NCBI GenBank assembly: GCA_002368155.1
Contig: AP018180.1
Coordinates: forward strand, 3,350,719 to 3,414,718
From: Nostoc carneum NIES-2107
Lineage (GTDB): Bacteria > Cyanobacteriota > Cyanobacteriia > Cyanobacteriales > Nostocaceae
Length of the DNA: 64,000 nucleotides
Direction: 5' to 3'
Part shown: positions 43,640-52,684 of the stretch, in pieces
How positions within the stretch are numbered: position 1 is the stretch's first letter
Layout of the letters: every line of letters starts with the position of its first letter
Made by a program: the position numbers and the translations under genes
Notes under the pieces: model-generated
The model's database searches: none
The model's input: only the letters and a program-made list of their open reading frames with translations
What the model was told of the DNA's origin: nothing

Positions 43640-45175
43640 TTATGTTAAATCAGATGAATCTTCGTTGCGATTTGTAGAATAATTAATTTCTAACTGTTCC
43701 GCAGCTTTAACACTTCTTTCTTTACCAGTTCCATAGACAACTTGCAAATGTCCTTTTTTACCTTTCTTCCCTTCGTGTCCTTTGCGCCTTTGCGGTTCGT
43801 TACTCTTCTCCATCCCTCTCCGCCGTGCCGAAGTTCTTTCCTCACTCGTATCTTCAGCGACTACTTCATATAAAATCGCCTGTTTATTGGCAATATTTCC
43901 CTTCCTTAAAACTCTCCCCAAACGTTGAATATATTCCCTTGTTGAACCAGTGCCAGATAAAATAATGGCAATCGCCGCTGCTGGAACATCAACACCCTCG
44001 TTCAACACATGGGAAGCTATTAAGGTGTTATATACACCTTCCCGAAATTTGGTTAATATTTCATGCCTTTCTTTTACAGGAGTTTGATGAGTAATTGCCG
44101 GAATTAACAACTCTTGGGAAATGCGGTAAACAGTAGCATTATCAGCAGTGAAAATGATAATTCTTTCGGGATGATGTTTCGCCAATAAATTTGCCAAAAT
44201 TCTTAACTTCCCATCAGTACCCAATGCGATTTCCTTGGCTTCACGATGTGCTAACATAGCTCTGCGTCCAGTTTGCGATCGCGCGCTCATTCGCACAAAC
44301 ATTTGCCAACCTTGGATACTGCCTAAGGAAATCCGCGAGTCGCGTAAAAAATCGTTGCGGGTTTGGATTAATTGGTTGTACTTTTCTCGCTCATGTTGGG
44401 ATAATTTCACCTTAATTTGCACAATTTCATGTTCTGCTAAGGCTTTCCCTGCTAAATCTTCAGCCCGTTTGCGATATACTTCTCTACCAATGAGGATATT
44501 TAAATCAGCGTGTTTGCCATCGGTGCGTTCGGGAGTTGCTGATAATCCTAAACGATAAGGTGCGATCGCATATTCGGCAATCACACGACTAAAATCTGTA
44601 GGTAAATGATGGCATTCATCGAAAATTATCAACCCATAGCGATTTCCCAAGCTTTCCGCATTAATCGCTGCACTATCGTAGGTAGCAATTAAAATTGGTG
44701 TTTTATCTTTAGAACCACCACCCAACAAACCCACCTCTGCATCAGGAAAGGCTGCTACCAAATGAGCATACCACTGATGCATCAAATCTAAGGTTGGTAC
44801 CACAATCAATGTGCTGCGGGGTGTGGCTTGCATCGCCATCTGTGCTAAATAAGTCTTTCCCGCCGCCGTTGGTAGCACTACTACCCCCTGTCTCCCAGCA
44901 AGTTTCCAAGCCGCTAACGCCTCACTCTGGTGGGTATAGGGTTCCATTTCCAGAGTAGCTACCAAATCTAAGGGATAAAATTCCTTCGCCTCATCAATAA
45001 AATCAACTTCTTCCGCCTGTAGTGCTTCCACCACAGAACGATATTGAATTGCTGGTAAGCGGAACTTTTCTACCCGGTCATCCCATGTAGCATAATCCAT
45101 CCAGGCTTTACCCCGTGGTGGTGGATGTAGGATGAGTGTACCGCGATCGAAAGTGAGTGTGGGAGTGCGAGCCAT
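43640..45175 (-). CDS. XPB/ERCC3-like SF2 DNA helicase
   Basis: 511 residues. An N-terminal 90-residue region resembles the damage-recognition domain of archaeal XPB. SF2 motifs: Q-like PYTHQSEALAAW, Walker A VVLPTAAGKTYLA (near 105), Ia VVPTLDLMHQWY, II IFDECHHLP, III LGLSATPERTDG, V NEGVDVPAAAIAI and VI QRLGRVLRKG. It uses ATP to unwind DNA. The last 55 residues contain NEPQRRKGHEGKKGKKGH, encoded by a common cyanobacterial intergenic repeat (GAACCGCAAAGGCGCAAAGG type), so the tail has been lengthened by repeat DNA. It is the first gene of an operon with the DUF790 nuclease. Confidence 0.9.
   Translation of the reverse strand: MARTPTLTFDRGTLILHPPPRGKAWMDYATWDDRVEKFRLPAIQYRSVVEALQAEEVDFIDEAKEFYPLDLVATLEMEPYTHQSEALAAWKLAGRQGVVVLPTAAGKTYLAQMAMQATPRSTLIVVPTLDLMHQWYAHLVAAFPDAEVGLLGGGSKDKTPILIATYDSAAINAESLGNRYGLIIFDECHHLPTDFSRVIAEYAIAPYRLGLSATPERTDGKHADLNILIGREVYRKRAEDLAGKALAEHEIVQIKVKLSQHEREKYNQLIQTRNDFLRDSRISLGSIQGWQMFVRMSARSQTGRRAMLAHREAKEIALGTDGKLRILANLLAKHHPERIIIFTADNATVYRISQELLIPAITHQTPVKERHEILTKFREGVYNTLIASHVLNEGVDVPAAAIAIILSGTGSTREYIQRLGRVLRKGNIANKQAILYEVVAEDTSEERTSARRRGMEKSNEPQRRKGHEGKKGKKGHLQVVYGTGKERSVKAAEQLEINYSTNRNEDSSDLT
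43753..43806 (-). repeat. dispersed GCAAAGGCGCAAAGGACACG repeat within the helicase gene
   Basis: On the minus strand the block reads AACGAACCGCAAAGGCGCAA and continues with GGACACGAAGGGAAGAAAGG. It is translated as NEPQRRKGHEGKKGK at the helicase C-terminus. This sequence type is usually intergenic in Nostoc relatives. Confidence 0.6.
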
Positions 45176-45625
45176 TGATAACTCAGTTTATACCTAGACT
45201 TTCATATTTCATTACTCATAACGCAAAATGTGCATAGTTGTGTTGGTTGTTATTTGATTATTTGCCATTGGTAAGTGTTTAGCAATGCTTAAAACCTACA
45301 AAATCTAGATTATTTCCGCTAAGGAATGCGGATTAAATAAAGTGCAAAACTGGTGACAGGTCATAGTAGATTGAAGAAGTGGGTTTGATAGGTGCAGTAT
45401 CGTGATGAGAATCTACTAGACAATACTGGTAAACTTTTTTTGGCGAAACTTCTTGGACAGATTAACAGGTAACAGCAAAGAAGTGATAAAGGTGTACTAA
45501 GTTTTTTCAAAAATAAAATACGAAGCATATATCTTTTGATATATGCAAATTTCATTGAATTTTCATTTTTTAATGAAACGCTATTGATAGTAGAAACGAC
45601 TGCTTAAAAGCGATCGCTAAAAATT
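45176..45625. other. 450-bp gap, no supported gene
   Basis: AT-rich, many stops. A minus-strand reading of 64 codons (45361-45555) has no recognisable features. No RNA structure stands out. Confidence 0.55.
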
Positions 45626-45760
45626 ATGTTCATCAGGGGAAAAATTCTGTTGTTAAGGCTTTACCGCCAGATGCTGCAACCGAGACGCTTGGCTTTTTTT
45701 GAAGCTTGCGCGATCGGTTTGGTTTCTGGACTGGCAGCAGTTGTAAGTAGGGAGGCATAA
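45626..45760 (+). pseudogene. N-terminal fragment of a ClC-type chloride channel gene (tentative)
   Basis: 44 codons: a start MFIRGKILLLRLYRQ, then LQPRRLAFFEACAIGLVSGL, then AAVVSREA and a stop. LQP(K/R)RLAxxEACxIGLVSGLAAV resembles the start of cyanobacterial ClC channel proteins, just before the first helices. The frame stops within 6 bases of a dispersed palindrome (45767-45799, arms GGATGGGTTA), and nothing channel-like follows. It looks like a gene remnant cut near a repeat insertion. Family assignment is by memory of the pattern and could be wrong. Confidence 0.4.
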
Positions 45761-45766
45761 TTATTT

Positions 45767-45799
45767 GTAGGATGGGTTAGCGATAGCGTAACCCATGCG
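45767..45799. repeat. palindrome with GGATGGGTTA arms
   Basis: Arms GGATGGGTTA and TAACCCAT around AGCGATAGCG-type loop; relative of the palindromes at 2222, 24695 and 25694. Confidence 0.7.
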
Positions 45800-45859
45800 G
45801 GTTTAAAACCTGATTACTCATCCCAAAATTATCTCATGTGCCACTTCCAAGGGCGGAAT

Positions 45860-47884
45860 CTAGGGTGTAGATTTAGATTCGTTATCTGAGGCAGTTTGTA
45901 ATCCTTTTAGCTGCGATTGTGCATCTTTATAGCCATCTTGATCGCCTCTCTGCTGAAATAATTTTGCGGCTTGCTGAAAATCTGCGATCGCGCCTTTTTT
46001 CTCACCCAATTTTGCCCGCAGTAAACCCCGATTATAATAGCCCAAGGCATAGCGCGAATTAACTGCGATCGCTTTGGTGTAATTTGCCAGTGCTACTTTT
46101 TTATTTCCCCATTCAAGATAAGCATTACCCCGGTTATTATAAGCAACTGCATTTTTAGGTTCTAGTTGAATCGCTTGGTTATAATCTACAATTGCGCCTT
46201 GATAATTTCCCAAAGAAAAGCGATGCATTCCTCTATGGAGATATGCTACAGCTAATTTTGGATTTAGCTCGATAACTTTGTTGTAATCTTCAGTTGCTTC
46301 TAAATTTTTGCCCAAATCGCTATAAACATCTCCCCGGCTGAGATAAGCTTCCAAATATTTCGGATTGATGTCAATGGCGCTATTATAATCTTGAATTGCA
46401 GCTTGACTTTGGTTATTCGCAAATAAAGTTAAACCCCGTTGATAATAGGCTTTAGCATCATGGGAGTTTAGCTCAATCACGGTATCAAAATCTTGAATAG
46501 CAGCTTCTTTCATTTTTAAGCGACGGCGGACAATACCCCGTTGTAAGTAGGCTTCGCTATACTTGGGATTAAAGGCGATCGCTTTGCTAAAATCTGTAAT
46601 TGCTGCAGGATAATCTTTTAATTCTACACGCGCTAAACCCCGTCCATAGTAAGTATAAGGATTTTTGGCATTCAGTTTAATTGCTTGATTAAAATCTGCG
46701 ATCGCTTGTTTATATTTACCTAATTCATAAAAAGAAAAACCTCTGTCATAATAAGCATTATCATCCCGCCGATTTAGCTGAATTGCTTTACTAGAGTCTG
46801 CTTGAGCTTTTTGATATTCTCCTAATCGATAAAAAGCATCACCTCGGCGATTATAAGCTTGTGCATTTCGCGGATTTAATGTGATTACCTGAGTCAAATC
46901 TTTAACAGCTTCTTGGAATTCACCTTGCTCATATTTTTCTATTCCTTGCAGGTATAATAACTTAGCATCACCAGCAGGTTTGGATGTTAGTGAAAACCAT
47001 GCAGCAGCACCCACTGTAATCAAGCTAGCGATTCCAGCAACAATTAACCAAGGCTTTGGAATTGTCCGCTGTGGAGTACCATTTTTTAGGTGCTTGAGGT
47101 CATTTAATACTTCAGTAGCAGACTGATAGCGTTTGTGGTAATCAAAACGCACCATTTTATCGATAATTCTGGCTAAGCCTTTGTTGACTTGCGGAATTTT
47201 ATCACGCCAAACAATTTCACCTGTCAGCAAATTTTTGTGCTTTGGTATGATAGCTATTTCATTATCTGTTAACCCGATGAGAGCTGCGATCGCTATCACA
47301 CCTAAAGCATATATATCGCTGTTAGGTTGCGTGTTACCTTGTAATTGCTCTATGGGTATATATTCGAGATTGCCAACAATATTAGCGACAATTTCTTTAA
47401 TAGAACCAAAATCAATCAAAACTAACTTGTTGTCTGATTCTCGGCGAATAATATTTGCTGGTTTAATATCCTGATGTATGATTTCTTGACTATGGATAAA
47501 TACCAAAATTTCTAATATCTCAGTTAAGAGATGAATAACTTGCTCTTCCTCCAAGGGATTACCTAAAAAGATTTCCTCCGTTAAAGGCTTACCAGGAATA
47601 AATTCTTGTACTAAGTAGAATTCTTCATTTTCTTCAAAATAATTAACTAACTGCTGAATTTGCTCGTGTTTTTTACAGACTTTTTCTAAAGTCGCCGCTT
47701 CCCGTGCAAACAAGCGGCGCAAAATTTTTATATCTTGAGGATTTTTGTTGGCGGGTTGTAGTTGCTTCAAGATAAATTGACTGTTAGGAAGGTTTGTATC
47801 TTCCACCAAATAGGTTTGTGTCAATTCCCCTGTATTTAGAACCGCCAAGATTCGGTAACGTGCATCCAGAAGGTGACTATGCAT
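45860..47884 (-). CDS. Ser/Thr protein kinase with membrane segment and TPR repeats
   Basis: 674 residues. The kinase domain (about 1-265) has Lys in QFILKQLQP, catalytic loop HQDIKPANI (HRD changed to HQD, Asp kept), DFG in LVLIDFGSIK and IPIEQLQG in place of APE. One membrane helix (PWLIVAGIASLITVGAAAWFSL, about 283-304) follows. The remainder (about 315-660) holds ten TPR units (AYNRRGDAFYRLGEYQKAQADSSKAI and similar). So the kinase faces the cytosol and the TPRs the periplasm or lumen. The Gly-rich loop is weak (NTGELTQTYLVED), which may lower activity. This Pkn2-type layout is common in cyanobacteria. Confidence 0.9.
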   Translation of the reverse strand: MHSHLLDARYRILAVLNTGELTQTYLVEDTNLPNSQFILKQLQPANKNPQDIKILRRLFAREAATLEKVCKKHEQIQQLVNYFEENEEFYLVQEFIPGKPLTEEIFLGNPLEEEQVIHLLTEILEILVFIHSQEIIHQDIKPANIIRRESDNKLVLIDFGSIKEIVANIVGNLEYIPIEQLQGNTQPNSDIYALGVIAIAALIGLTDNEIAIIPKHKNLLTGEIVWRDKIPQVNKGLARIIDKMVRFDYHKRYQSATEVLNDLKHLKNGTPQRTIPKPWLIVAGIASLITVGAAAWFSLTSKPAGDAKLLYLQGIEKYEQGEFQEAVKDLTQVITLNPRNAQAYNRRGDAFYRLGEYQKAQADSSKAIQLNRRDDNAYYDRGFSFYELGKYKQAIADFNQAIKLNAKNPYTYYGRGLARVELKDYPAAITDFSKAIAFNPKYSEAYLQRGIVRRRLKMKEAAIQDFDTVIELNSHDAKAYYQRGLTLFANNQSQAAIQDYNSAIDINPKYLEAYLSRGDVYSDLGKNLEATEDYNKVIELNPKLAVAYLHRGMHRFSLGNYQGAIVDYNQAIQLEPKNAVAYNNRGNAYLEWGNKKVALANYTKAIAVNSRYALGYYNRGLLRAKLGEKKGAIADFQQAAKLFQQRGDQDGYKDAQSQLKGLQTASDNESKSTP

Positions 47885-49425
47885 GAAAATAAATATAGTT
47901 TTATCCGGAGTGATTTGATTATAGCTTGCGTATTATTACTGATGTAAATTTATTTAGTTAGATAAAAATATGCAACAGTTTATGGCTAACTTTAGGCAGT
48001 AAAATACATTATGCCGTTAAGTTAACGCCCCGCCAATGATATCAAAGTTGACGTGTTAAAGAAATAACTAATTTGAAAATAAGGCAGGAGGCAGAAAAAA
48101 GGATTAATATTTTCATCCTTGGTTGTGCCAAAACCTGGCATAAATGGCTAATTTGAAAATAAGGCGCTTAGGCTACAGAAGAATGATTTTTATGCTGATT
48201 AGGCAGTTTTACCGCAGTTGAACAGGTAGAAACAGTGCTAACGCTTCTACGGCTTCTTGTAGGGTAGCACCGCTGTATAGATGACTTCTTAAAAAAGGTT
48301 AGCACCTACAGTAAGATATCCAAATCGCGGTAGGGGATTCACCCTCTTGTAGTCACTGCTGTTAAGTGGGATTGATGATTAACTTATATTAAGTAGCTAA
48401 AACAATCAATTACACAGATGATTTCTCTGTTCCTCTTTCCACTAATAAACTTAATTTTGCACGAGTATTTATTAGTGTATGCAGTTCATAAGGTTTATTG
48501 AGTACTACTGTCTAAACTCAAAAATCTCAGCCAACATAGAAAATACAGAGTAAAAAATTATAATTTTTTACTCTGTATTTACCTATGTATCTGCACCCTC
48601 AAGATTCGTGATGCCCTTTGCTTTATTTCTGATAATCTTAGTTTTTTTAAACTAAGATTTCCATCTGTCTTCCGATAGGTTTGAATATATTCTATTGTTT
48701 ATCAGATTCTATCTTTTTCAGTGGTTAATATCTATCTATTTTACCAGTTTATACTCATCAAAACAATGATAGGACAAAAGACTTAACTTGTTGTATTTAT
48801 TACGTGTCGCGCTTAAATATAGAAATACAAGCTTAAAAATTTTGCGACATATTTGTAACTAGTTTCTTACATATAATCAGTCGGTTGGATACCTGAAAAT
48901 GCTTGTGTAGCAAGGGTAAAGAGCAACGATTATCAGGGATACAAACTATACCAAGCTTTTTAAAAAATTAAATATTATTCTTATATATATTGAATTTATA
49001 CAAATACAACTCTTCAACAAGAATCATATTTTATACGTTGATTAAAAGCTTCATATTTAATAGAAAGCCATGAAACTTTGCTTATACAAATCTATAGCCA
49101 GTAAAAAAAGCTTCATTATATTAAGTACAGCGCGTCTTGAAGCAGGCTAGAATGCATATAGTAAGCTTGATACCAATTTGTAATGTGTAGTTTATTAGCC
49201 ATCCACCTGAGTGTAAGAATTATATTTGATGGCTAAAAAACTTTATATACCTTAATTTCTTCTTTCCTGTTCGCTTTCTACTTCAGTATTTTCTTTGCAT
49301 CAAAACTGATTGACATAGCATAGTTTGCAGCACAATAATATTGTGTTTTAATACATGGCAACTACATAAAACAGACTAAGTAGGTCGGCGAAATTAAAGA
49401 TAACAGGCTGAGGCTGTCATTTGTC
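47885..49425. other. 1.5-kb gap, no intact gene
   Basis: Longest gene-free stretch. A direct repeat TAATTTGAAAATAAGGC occurs twice (about 48071 and 48150). An inverted pair GTGCTAAC/GTTAGCAC spans 48236-48305. A perfect fold-back (AAATACAGAGTAAAAAATTA and its complement) lies at 48540-48581, and another (AATCTTAGTTT/AAACTAAGATT) at about 48629-48652; both could be bidirectional terminators. Short coding-like stretches on the minus strand near 48220-48300 are too brief to call. I see no tRNA or CRISPR. Confidence 0.55.
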
Positions 49426-49430
49426 CTTGG
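49376..49430 (+). repeat. 55-bp dispersed repeat, copy 2
   Basis: CTAAGTAGGTCGGCGAAATT through GAGGCTGTCATTTGTCCTTGG; matches 25194-25248. Its end is the target of the MITE that follows. Confidence 0.75.
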
Positions 49431-49551
49431 GGATTTCCAAAAAATAAATTATTCCATCTTGTGGGGCGGGCATCTTGCCCGCCATATAAACTGGGCGGAC
49501 AAGATGTCCACCCCACAATAAATACTGGGATATTTTTTTATTTGGAAGTCC
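49431..49551. mobile_element. 121-bp MITE with 5-bp target duplication
   Basis: Ends GGATTTCCAAAAAATAAA and, inverted, GGACTTCCAAATAAAAAA. CTTGG flanks both sides (49426-49430 and 49552-49556). The inside holds GGGCGGGCATCTTGCCCGCC and GGGCGGACAAGATGTCC fold-backs. No ORF. Confidence 0.75.
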
Positions 49552-49633
49552 CTTGGTCATTGGTCATTAGTAAGAATTTTAAGCCTATTTACATTTCTTA
49601 ACATAGTTTGATTTATTTCCACTGACTTACTTA

Positions 49634-50029
49634 TTACTGATTTTTAAATTGCTCGTCTACGGGAATCTGATAGCCATTAGCAAGGCGATTAGTTGTATTT
49701 GCTGTAGCAACGATCGCTAACAATTCACCAAACATCGTATCAGTCATGCCCTTAGCACGTCCTGATGCTGAGTGTGAAGCAATACAATAATCACAGCCAT
49801 TGGTCACGCTGACAGCAATGTAAATTAGTTCACGCATCAATGGATCAATCTCCCCTGGACTGGTCATAACTTCCTTGACTGTTTGCCAAGTGCGTTGCAG
49901 GGTAGGGGGATGATTAGCGATCGCTTTCCAAAAATTGTTGATATATTCAGTCTGACGTGTAGCGCGAATATCATCATATACCGCCCGCACTTCATCGCTA
50001 GCTTGTTCGTATTCTATTAAATTAGTCAT
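49634..50029 (-). CDS. carboxymuconolactone decarboxylase/AhpD-like protein
   Basis: 131 residues, all-helical. The AhpD signature is present: Glu in MRELIYIAVSVTNGCDYCIASHSASGRAKG with CxxC and the His four residues later (Cys near 79 and 82, His near 86). Such proteins reduce disulfides or peroxides as thiol-disulfide partners; a true decarboxylase role is unlikely with this CxxCxxxH motif. No peroxiredoxin gene is next to it. TCATTAG/TCATTTG heptamers lie directly upstream. Confidence 0.88.
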   Translation of the reverse strand: MTNLIEYEQASDEVRAVYDDIRATRQTEYINNFWKAIANHPPTLQRTWQTVKEVMTSPGEIDPLMRELIYIAVSVTNGCDYCIASHSASGRAKGMTDTMFGELLAIVATANTTNRLANGYQIPVDEQFKNQ

Positions 50030-50158
50030 TAGTCATTGGTCATTAGTCATTTGTCATTTGTCATTTGTCATTTGTCATTTTCCCTTGTCCCCTCATCCCC
50101 TCTATCTCCCTCATCTTTCTAATCCCCAGTCCCCAGTCCCCAGTCCCCAGTCCCCAAC
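50030..50158. repeat. TTTGTCA and CCCCAGT heptamer arrays
   Basis: About seven TCATTTG/TCATTGG units (50027-50080) and four to five CCCCAGT units (50126-50155) fill the gap between the AhpD-like gene and prfB. Confidence 0.88.
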
Positions 50159-51278
50159 TTAAACAGTACTTTCTACCAGCTGGTTTTCTTGACGCAAATA
50201 GGCTTGAATGAAAGCATCAAGCTCGCCGTTCATCACGTCGGTAATGGCTGTTGTTTCAATGTTGGTACGCAAATCCTTAACCATTTGGTATGGATGAAAT
50301 ACATAGTTACGGATTTGGTTCCCCCAAGAAGCTTCCACCATATCGCCGCGAATTTCGGCAATTTCTTGGGCGCGTTGTTCTCTTGCAATCACTAGTAACT
50401 TTGCTTTGAGACGAGCTAAAGCTTTCTCTTTATTTTGCAATTGCGATCGCTCTTCTGTACAACGCACAGCCAGACCAGTGGGAATGTGAACAATTCGCAC
50501 TGCTGTTTCTACTTTGTTGACGTTCTGTCCGCCTTTACCACCAGCACGAGATGTAGTAATTTCTAAATCCTTTTCAGGAATGTCTAGTTGTACAGAACTA
50601 TCTATTTGTGGCATAACTTCCACCCCAGCAAAACTGGTTTGGCGTTTACCGTTGGCGTTAAATGGCGAAATCCGCACTAAGCGATGTGTACCAGTTTCCG
50701 ATCGCAAATAACCATAGGCGTAGCGACCGGTAATTTCCAAAGTAGCCGATTTAATCCCGGCTTCATCACCTTCTGATTCTTCAGCTAAAGCCACCTTGTA
50801 ACCGTGGGCTTCTGCCCAACGGGTATACATCCGCATCAGCATAAATGCCCAGTCTTGAGCGTCTGTACCGCCTGCACCAGCGTTAATTGTTAACACAGCG
50901 CCTTTATCGTCATAGGGGCCGGAAAGTAATTGTTGTAACTCCCACTGATCGAGTTCGCTATTGAGTGTGGTAATCGTAGATTCCGCTTCTTGCAATAGCG
51001 ATTCGTCGGTTTCTAACTCCAACAACTCAACCACAGCCTTGGTATCTTCCAGATGAGTTTGCCACTGATGATACTGCTCAAGGTGGGCTTTCAGGTCATT
51101 AAGTTCTTGTAGAGTTTCTTGTGCTGTGGTTTGGTCGTCCCAAAATTCTGGTTGGGCGGAAATTTGTTCTAAATCTTGAATTTTCGCTGTCAGTGCAGGT
51201 ACGTCAAAGATAGTCCTGGGTTTTACCCAGGCGGTAAGACAACGTTTCGATTTCGCGTTTGAGTTCTAAGACATCCAT
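50159..51278 (-). CDS. prfB: peptide chain release factor 2, with programmed +1 frameshift
   Basis: 372 residues in two frames. Frame 1 starts at ATG 51278 ([20 protein letters not shown]), ends at TGA 51206-51204 within CTT-TGA-C, and a +1 shift enters the main frame at GAC 51205. CCAGGA sits just before the site, as in the bacterial prfB signal where RF2 shortage favours the shift. The main part has the stop-codon reader SPF ([17 protein letters not shown]) and the peptidyl-tRNA hydrolysis motif GGQ ([13 protein letters not shown]), so it should read UGA and UAA. A divergent paralogue gene lies 130 bases upstream on the same strand. Confidence 0.95.
51202..51220 (-). promoter_or_regulatory. 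prfB programmed frameshift site
   Basis: CCAGGACTATCTTTGAC on the minus strand: Shine-Dalgarno-like AGGA, then TAT, slippery CTT, in-frame TGA, then C. It is the canonical autoregulatory element of RF2 genes. Confidence 0.93.
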
Positions 51279-51408
51279 AGTGCTTACTAAAGATAAATCG
51301 CTCCCAATGGTGAGGAACTTGCTCTTATTTCTATTGGCTTTTTTGATTTTAGCTGTAGTTGAGCAAGTTCTCTCGTTGCATTTGTCTAAGTTGCTAAAAT
51401 TACAGAAA

Positions 51409-52537
51409 TTATTCAGTATGCATATTTGCTCGCGCTAGGGTTTGATATTGCTGTTGCAAATAGGCTTTGATCAAAAAATCAATGTCACCATTCAAAACCT
51501 CCGTTGCATCTGTTGTTTCTACTTGGGTACGCAAATCCTTGACTCTGGTATAGGGATGCAAGATATATTCACGGATGGGCTTTTTGAATAGAGATTTGAT
51601 TCTGCCAGATTGAAGATCAGAAATATTCTGAATGCCTTGGACTTGCATGAAAGCCCATAGCTTACTTTGAAGAATAGCTAAGGCTTGCTCTTGATTTTGC
51701 ATTTGGCTGATTTCTTGATCACACAAGACAGTAATTCCTGTAGGAATATGAAATGCTTGTACCCAAGTTTCTGGCCGGTTAACATTTCCACCATGCCAAC
51801 GCCATTTAGTTATTTCTAAATCCTTGTCTGGAATTTTTAACTCAAAAGATTTATCTAAAATTGGGCTAACTTCTACATTGGCAAAGCAGGTTAATCGCTT
51901 ACCGATACCATTTTGAGGAGAAGACCTGACTATTTTAATATGGTTTCCTTGTTCTGATTTTAGGCAACCGTAGGCGTAAAGACCTGTAATTTCCAATGTT
52001 GCGGACTTAATTCCTGCCCAATCTCCCAAAGATTCTGTAAGTTTGCGTACTCTGTAATTGTGGCTATTTGCCCAACAGTAGTACATTCTCAACAAAATCG
52101 CAGCCCAATCTTCGACATCTATTCCACCAACCCCGGCAGTAATAGTAAGATATGCGCTCTTTTGGTCGTAATATTCAACTAGTAACTGTTGTATTTCTAG
52201 TGTTTTAAGTTCTTGTTGAAGCTGGATCAGGTTAGTTTGCGTCTCATGCAATAATTGCTCATCGGCAGAGTATTCTAACAGTTCTAGAGCAGCTTTGATA
52301 TCTCCTAGAAGTGAATGCGATCGCTGATATTTTCTCTTTTTGGCGTTGAGAGATTCAATCTCTCGAACTGTTGGATAGGCAATAAAGCTATTTTCCCAAA
52401 AATTAGACTGAGAAATTATATTTTCTAATTCTTGAATTCTTGCAGTTATTTCTCCCAGGTCAAAGACAATCTTCTGCTTTGCCCAGGATATTCGACAACC
52501 TTTCTACTTCACGTTTGATGTTTGAGAGTTCCAGCAT
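51409..52537 (-). CDS. divergent RF2 paralogue without GGQ or SPF, frameshift site retained
   Basis: 375 residues if read with a +1 shift: ATG 52537 (MLELSNIKREVERLSNILGKAE...), TGA at 52462-52460 in CTT-TGA-C, then the main frame to 51409 without a break. It aligns with RF2 over its full length ([61 protein letters not shown]). But SPF reads SPQ (IVRSSPQNGIGKR), and GGKGGQNVN is shortened to WHGGNVN, removing the catalytic Gln. It should not terminate translation as a normal RF2. The long intact frame argues against a fresh pseudogene. It lies directly upstream of true prfB. Alternative view: a slowly decaying duplicate. Confidence 0.88.
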
Positions 52538-52618
52538 AACTTTGCTCACTTACGGCTGATAACTTACTACATATTGTATTACAAAAATTTCTTCTTAAGT
52601 TGAAATGTCATCCAAATT

Positions 52619-52651
52619 AAAAAACCGTGGTTGAATCTCAACAACCACGGT
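52619..52651 (-). terminator. intrinsic terminator of the BI-1 gene
   Basis: On the minus strand: CCGTGGTTG, loop, CAACCACGG (perfect 9-bp stem, 52650-52625) followed by TTTTTT. It lies 34 bases after the BI-1 stop codon. Confidence 0.85.
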
Positions 52652-52684
52652 AATAATTTATCAATTTTACTTACCTATGGGTGC

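Noticed and set aside
48220-48305. Short minus-strand coding-like stretch (YSGATLQEAVEALALFLPV)
   Set aside because: Only about 23 codons in frame, no start or ribosome site, and overlapping an inverted repeat; too little to call a gene remnant.
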